This document shows positions 6,384-9,638 of a stretch of DNA of 9,638 bases, piece by piece (the stretch's first letter is position 1; the number at the start of each line of letters is the position of its first letter). The notes beneath the pieces were generated by a model. That model was not told the DNA's origin and did not search any database. It worked only from the letters and a program-made list of their open reading frames with translations. Made by a program: the position numbers and the translations under genes. Location: NCBI GenBank assembly GCA_034112345.1, contig JAWUVN010000028.1, positions 1 through 9,638 on the forward strand, given 5' to 3'. The stretch comes from Bermanella sp034112345 (GTDB lineage: Bacteria > Pseudomonadota > Gammaproteobacteria > Pseudomonadales > Oceanobacteraceae).

Positions 6384-7214
6384 ATGGAGTTCACGGGTGC
6401 ACAATTACAGTATCTTGATCATCTTGGTATAGATGTATGGGTACCGCGTGAACAATTATTAGAGCAGCCAGCTGCTCCTAATCAAGTGGATCAGCAGCAA
6501 GTTATTCAGCCTGGAAACGATGGTGCGTATTCTGAGCCAGTTCGTAATACCTCAGACGTACTATCAACTCAGATTTCGCAGCCATCTGTTGCGCAATTTA
6601 ATTCACAAGAAAACGTACAATCTAGCCCTGATACAGCAACATCCGTTGTGCATGCAACTGCGCCAATTATTAATCAGCCGGCTTCAGCACCAGTTAATTC
6701 AACAGCATCGCCTTTAAGTTCGGCACCTGCATATCCGGTTAGTGATTTAAAAGCGATACAAGGGGCTAACCAAGCTGATCAAGAAGTACAGTCTGGTACT
6801 GAAAAAGCCCCCGTATTTAACATTCAATTTTGGTGTTACAGCTCTGGCTTATGGCTCGTTTGCGGCAGCGTGAATTTAGAACCTGAGCATCACAAGTTGG
6901 TTCATAATATTGCGCAGTTTGTGCAAGGTAAAAAAAGAAAGCCACGTCATGTGGGTATTTTTTCTTGGCCAATGATCGACTCACCAAATATTGATCAAGG
7001 CCCCGAAGTGGCGGCTAAGCATTTAAAGGATCACATTCATCGCTTACAAGAAATCAGTACTGTTACAAAAGTACTGGCGTTCTCTGATTGTGATGATTGG
7101 TTTAACCATTTAAATCCTGTGAAAGCCGATTTTACCGTTGATGAAATCCTACAAAGCGCTGAAAACAAAAAGGCGCTTTGGCAACAACTACTCCCTCACC
7201 AAATTACAGAATAA
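6384..7214 (+). CDS. HolD-like DNA polymerase III psi subunit with a long low-complexity linker
   Basis: Psi links the DnaX clamp loader to chi and, through chi, to SSB at the replication fork. This 276-residue protein is about twice the size of E. coli HolD (137 aa). Residues 7-24 (QLQYLDHLGIDVWVPREQ) resemble the HolD N-terminal peptide (E. coli WQLQQLGITQWSLRR), which docks on the clamp-loader collar. Residues 27-140 are Gln/Ser/Ala/Pro/Val-rich with little predicted structure. Residues 143-272 look folded and end in ENKKALWQQLL (260-270), close to E. coli TARAALWQQI. The gene lies immediately before rimI, as holD does in E. coli. It starts 5 bases after the leuA stop with only a weak ribosome site and overlaps rimI by one base, so both flanks suggest coupling. 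A divergent ('cryptic') psi is known in Pseudomonas. The assignment rests on the two end motifs and synteny; the middle of the C-terminal domain is not recognisable. A TonB-like or FimV-like linker protein is a weaker alternative. Confidence 0.65.
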   Translation: MEFTGAQLQYLDHLGIDVWVPREQLLEQPAAPNQVDQQQVIQPGNDGAYSEPVRNTSDVLSTQISQPSVAQFNSQENVQSSPDTATSVVHATAPIINQPASAPVNSTASPLSSAPAYPVSDLKAIQGANQADQEVQSGTEKAPVFNIQFWCYSSGLWLVCGSVNLEPEHHKLVHNIAQFVQGKKRKPRHVGIFSWPMIDSPNIDQGPEVAAKHLKDHIHRLQEISTVTKVLAFSDCDDWFNHLNPVKADFTVDEILQSAENKKALWQQLLPHQITE

Positions 7215-7669
7215 TGCCCATAATTACTTTTCGCGAAATGACCTTGGAAGACCTCCCAAGAGTATTTGCTATCGAGCAAAACGCATACCCGTTTCCTTGG
7301 TCTAAATCTCTTTTTGAACAAGCCATTGTGTCTACTAAATACTGTTGTGTGATCGAGGTGAATCAATCCATTATTGGTTATGCAATCGTGTCATTTGTTG
7401 TAGGCGAAGCCGAGCTACTCAATATTTGTATTGATCCTTCACAGCAGGGAAATGGTTTTGCATATCAATTGCTCACACATATTATTGACTATGCGGCTCA
7501 AGCTGATAACCATGAAATGTATTTAGAAGTACGTGTAAGTAACCAGGGTGCGATTCACCTATATGACAAAATAGGTTTTAACGAAATAGGGCGTCGTAAG
7601 AATTATTACCCAAGTACACAAGGCCGAGAAGATGCAATCCTGATGGCTGTACCCTTGTTTAAAGACTAG
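7214..7669 (+). CDS. rimI: Ribosomal protein S18-alanine N-acetyltransferase
   Basis: RimI acetylates the N-terminal alanine of ribosomal protein S18 using acetyl-CoA. The start chosen is the ATG in the TAATG overlap with the preceding stop, giving 151 residues (E. coli RimI has 148). A TTG at 7178 would add 12 residues without homology. The GNAT fold is evident: IEQNAYPFPWS (20-30) is the RimI N-terminal signature, LLNICIDP (68-75) is the core strand, and Q78-G-N-G-F-A83 fits the Q/RxxGxG/A pyrophosphate-binding loop. LEVRVSNQGAIHLYDKIGF (104-122) and RKNYYP (128-133) match the E. coli protein closely. E105 and Y117 align with the proposed catalytic Glu103 and Tyr115 of the enteric enzyme. 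There is no clear Shine-Dalgarno, so translation is probably coupled to the holD-like gene. A strong terminator starts 58 bases after the stop and closes the operon. Confidence 0.95.
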   Translation: MPIITFREMTLEDLPRVFAIEQNAYPFPWSKSLFEQAIVSTKYCCVIEVNQSIIGYAIVSFVVGEAELLNICIDPSQQGNGFAYQLLTHIIDYAAQADNHEMYLEVRVSNQGAIHLYDKIGFNEIGRRKNYYPSTQGREDAILMAVPLFKD

Positions 7670-7727
7670 GGTTTAATAAAGTAATAACACAACGCATATT
7701 AGGAATTCAGCCTTGATTAGCAGATAC

Positions 7728-7766
7728 AAAAAAAGCGCCTTTGAATTTATCTCTGGCGCTTTTTTT
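7728..7766. terminator. Bidirectional intrinsic terminator between rimI and the SulP gene
   Basis: Seven A plus GCGCC (7728-7739) pair perfectly with GGCGC plus seven T (7755-7766) around a 15-base loop. T runs follow the GC stem on both strands, so it can end rimI transcription rightward and SulP transcription leftward (its stop is at 7787-7789, 20 bases away). Confidence 0.9.
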
Positions 7767-7786
7767 AGGTTTTTCTTAAAAGTTTA

Positions 7787-9313
7787 TTAAGCAAGTTTAT
7801 CGGTAGCAACGTGGTATTTCGGATCTTCAATAACATCCACTTCAACCATGCTGCCTGCTTTTGTAAGCAGTTTACGGCATTCAGGGCTAAGGTGGCGCAA
7901 GCTTAGGTTCTTACCCAGCTTGGAATAGCGATCAGCCAGAATATCAATAACTTCTAAACCAGAATGATCCGCCACTCTTGAATGTTTAAATTCAATGATC
8001 ACATTTTTAGGATCGTTTTGAGGGTCAAACAATTCTAAGAAGTAGCTAACCGATCCAAAGAACAATGGGCCGTGTAGTTCGTAAACCTTAGTATCTTCTT
8101 CAGTCTTAATATCAGCACGAATGTGTTGAGCATGTTCCCATGCAAATACCAATGCAGAAACAATCACACCTACGATTACAGCCATGGCTAAATCAGTAGC
8201 AACCGTCACGCCTGATACAAGAATCAAAACAAATGAATCTTTCTTTGGAATCTTTTTCAAAATACGGAAGCTAGACCATTCAAACGTTCCGATTACAACC
8301 ATCATCATAACGCCCACAAGTGCAGCTAAAGGAATCTGCGAGATAATCTCTGAACCAAACAGAATAAACATAAGCAAGGCAACAGCAGCTGTGATGCCAG
8401 ATAAGCGACCACGGCCACCTGAGTTGATGTTAATCATTGATTGACCAATCATGGCACAACCACCCATGCCACCAAAGAAACCGTTAACGGTGTTAGATGC
8501 GCCCTGAGCAATACATTCACGGTTACCTTGGCCACGTGTTTGTGTCATTTCATCAATAAGCGTAAGTGTTAATAGAGATTCGATTAAACCAACACCTGCC
8601 AAAATTACGCTGTATGGCAAAATGATCCAAAGTGTCTCTAGGTTAAATGGTACATCAGGAATACTGAAAGTAGGTAAGCCACCTGCGATATCAGCAATGT
8701 CGCCAACAGAACGTGTTTCTAAACCAAGGAAAATCGCCGCCAAAGTCACTGTAATAATTGCGACTAAAGCAGAAGGAACCACTTTTGTAAATTTTGGTAA
8801 AAAATGAATAATCGCCATAGTTAAAGCCACTAAGCCCAACATAATGAAAAGCGCATTACCTTCTAACCAAGCTACCGTACCAGCATCGTCGATAAACTTA
8901 AACTGACCTAGCTGGCTCAAGAAAATCACAATGGCTAAACCATTTACAAAGCCCAGCATAACCGGTTGTGGCACCAAGCGAATAAACTTACCCAGCTTTA
9001 ATGCACCAAATAATATTTGAAGTAAGCCGGTTAATACAACCGCGGCAAATAAATACTGAACACCTTGTTCAGCGACTAACGCCACCATTACAACGGCCAT
9101 AGCGCCGGTAGCACCACTGATCATGCCTGGGCGACCGCCAAAAATTGAAGTGATAAGACCAACCATGAAAGCAGCGTATAAGCCCACTAAAGGATTTACG
9201 CCAGCAACAAAGGCAAAAGCAACGGCTTCTGGCACAAGGGCCAAGGCAACGGTTAAGCCCGACAGTATGTCGTCTTTAGGGTTGTTCGTGATTTTAGCTA
9301 GAAGGTTAGGCAT
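7787..9313 (-). CDS. SulP/SLC26-family anion transporter with STAS domain
   Basis: This 508-residue inner-membrane transporter moves inorganic anions; sulfate, bicarbonate or another ion cannot be told from sequence alone. The N-terminus (ILSGLTVALALVPEAVAFAF, 16-35) is the SulP signature in TM1. TM3-type motif FGGRPGMISGATGAMAVVM (58-76) and LVPQPVMLGFVNGLAIVIF (113-131) follow. E245 in GLIESLLTLTLIDEMT (242-257) sits where SulP proteins carry the conserved TM8 acidic residue. NINSGGRGRLSG (295-306) is also typical. Hydrophobic segments continue to about residue 392, enough for the usual 14-helix fold. A cytoplasmic STAS domain spans about 403-495, with DHSGLEVID (449-457) matching the DxSG loop. 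The start follows GGGA on the minus strand (9320-9323). It stands alone between a terminator and a long leader. Distant similarity to cyanobacterial BicA makes bicarbonate one candidate, but this is not evidence of substrate. Confidence 0.93.
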   Translation of the reverse strand: MPNLLAKITNNPKDDILSGLTVALALVPEAVAFAFVAGVNPLVGLYAAFMVGLITSIFGGRPGMISGATGAMAVVMVALVAEQGVQYLFAAVVLTGLLQILFGALKLGKFIRLVPQPVMLGFVNGLAIVIFLSQLGQFKFIDDAGTVAWLEGNALFIMLGLVALTMAIIHFLPKFTKVVPSALVAIITVTLAAIFLGLETRSVGDIADIAGGLPTFSIPDVPFNLETLWIILPYSVILAGVGLIESLLTLTLIDEMTQTRGQGNRECIAQGASNTVNGFFGGMGGCAMIGQSMININSGGRGRLSGITAAVALLMFILFGSEIISQIPLAALVGVMMMVVIGTFEWSSFRILKKIPKKDSFVLILVSGVTVATDLAMAVIVGVIVSALVFAWEHAQHIRADIKTEEDTKVYELHGPLFFGSVSYFLELFDPQNDPKNVIIEFKHSRVADHSGLEVIDILADRYSKLGKNLSLRHLSPECRKLLTKAGSMVEVDVIEDPKYHVATDKLA

Positions 9314-9542
9314 TCATGTCCCGTTTAAAGTTTGATCAGCTTGGAAAGGCGCGTAGGGTACCGAAAAAGCCCAAAAAAATCCAGTTAGGATGCCCAGTCA
9401 ATTAGGGTTTAGGCCCAGTGATCAGTGGTGATTTTAGTGATAATCATGGGTTTTATCGTGCCATTATAAGCCGTAATGGGCATCACACTTGAATTGACCG
9501 TGGTTATCAGCACAAGGAAGGCAGGGTGTGAGGGTAACCCCG
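9314..9542. other. Leader and upstream region of the SulP gene
   Basis: No gene is visible in these 229 bases. Read on the minus strand it contains one perfect -10 hexamer (listed separately), two copies of ACTGGGC (within 9380-9420) and a short ATCC/GGAT hairpin followed by a run of T (about 9370-9390), too weak to call an attenuator. If the -10 box is used, the mRNA leader would be about 140 bases, longer than usual. I recognise no riboswitch fold. Confidence 0.4.
9463..9468 (-). promoter_or_regulatory. Candidate -10 box for the SulP gene
   Basis: The minus strand reads TATAAT here, a perfect sigma-70 -10 hexamer, about 150 bases before the SulP start. The -35 region is poor: the best candidate is TTCAAG at a 19-base spacer, matching three of six positions, so an activator may be needed or the match may be chance. 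Confidence 0.35.
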
Positions 9543-9638
9543 TTATTTCATGGCTGCTTGAATTACTACAATGATCAGTAAAATAAAAGAAACCCTTTGC
9601 CAGAACAATAATGGGTCCCGTTCAATAAGTGGTGGTTG
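9543..9638 (-). CDS. Possible C-terminal end of a minus-strand gene (partial)
   Basis: From the window edge the minus strand is open for 31 codons and ends in TAA at 9545-9543. The peptide has a polar start (QPPLIERDPLLFWQRV) followed by SFILLIIVVIQAAMK, a hydrophobic stretch like a short C-terminal membrane segment. The other two minus-strand frames stop sooner. No terminator is seen after the stop. The gene would lie upstream of, and co-directional with, the SulP gene, 229 bases away. I do not recognise the family, and a chance open frame of this length is possible. Confidence 0.35.
   Translation of the reverse strand, partial: QPPLIERDPLLFWQRVSFILLIIVVIQAAMK

Noticed and set aside
6520..6717. 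Alternative + strand frame of 65 codons in the holD-like linker
   Set aside because: It overlaps the linker in another frame; its Gln/His/Leu-rich makeup just mirrors the repetitive composition of that stretch.
7178..7213. Longer rimI starting at TTG-7178
   Set aside because: The extra 12 residues have no counterpart in RimI, while ATG-7214 gives the family's usual length and a typical TAATG coupling with the preceding stop.
8184..9335. Three + strand open frames of 61 to 86 codons inside the SulP gene
   Set aside because: They are Lys/Thr/Pro/Ala-rich shadows opposite a well-supported transporter gene.
9450..9466. Sigma-54 promoter on the minus strand (TGGCACG)
   Set aside because: The -24 element matches perfectly, but the required GC at -12 is CC and the TTGC element is missing.
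9333..9578. Three copies of TGATCAG (9333, 9419, 9572) as an operator set
   Set aside because: TGATCA is frequent throughout this window, including inside coding regions (for example near 3203, 5184, 6417 and 6992), so three copies here are not distinctive.

Overview
The window looks like chromosomal DNA of a marine-type gammaproteobacterium. It is moderately AT-rich. It carries a short-form (511 aa) 2-isopropylmalate synthase, a HolD-like gene directly followed by rimI as in gammaproteobacteria, and a SulP/STAS anion transporter. The three secreted proteins have the N-terminal 'TGQxG' signature I associate with DUF6160/FilA-like proteins of Marinobacter, Pseudomonas, Acinetobacter and relatives. 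I cannot name the genus; an Oceanospirillales-like lineage is a guess. All family assignments are from memory of the families, not from a search.

Layout. (1) Positions 1-97 hold the probable end of an upstream + strand gene and its strong intrinsic terminator. (2) 97-501 is about 400 bases without a convincing gene, holding a small palindrome and a minus-strand mini-ORF with a strong ribosome binding site but an early amber stop. (3) 502-4683 is a tightly packed three-gene + strand operon (396, 194 and 805 aa) with 11-nt and 1-nt overlaps. All three products have a signal peptide followed at once by the same short motif. (4) 4684-4842 is an intergenic leader with an 11-bp hairpin and a 28-codon mini-ORF ahead of leuA. 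(5) 4843-7669 is a second + strand operon, leuA, a holD-like gene and rimI, with a 5-nt gap and a 1-nt overlap. (6) 7728-7766 is a strong bidirectional terminator between convergent units. (7) 7787-9313 is a minus-strand SulP transporter with a long leader. (8) 9543-9638 may be the last 31 codons of another minus-strand gene.

How the genes work together. The first operon probably makes a set of secreted or outer-surface beta-rich proteins that share targeting and structural modules. Protein 2 looks like a shortened relative of the first half of protein 1, and proteins 1 and 3 share a central and a C-terminal signature. This is the best candidate here for a poorly described system. The second operon mixes leucine synthesis (LeuA) with the replication clamp-loader psi subunit (HolD-like) and ribosomal protein S18 acetylation (RimI). 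Its HolD-like product is twice the usual size because about 115 residues of Gln/Ser/Ala/Pro-rich linker separate the N-terminal clamp-loader peptide from the C-terminal domain. The SulP transporter stands alone and is probably a single-gene unit.
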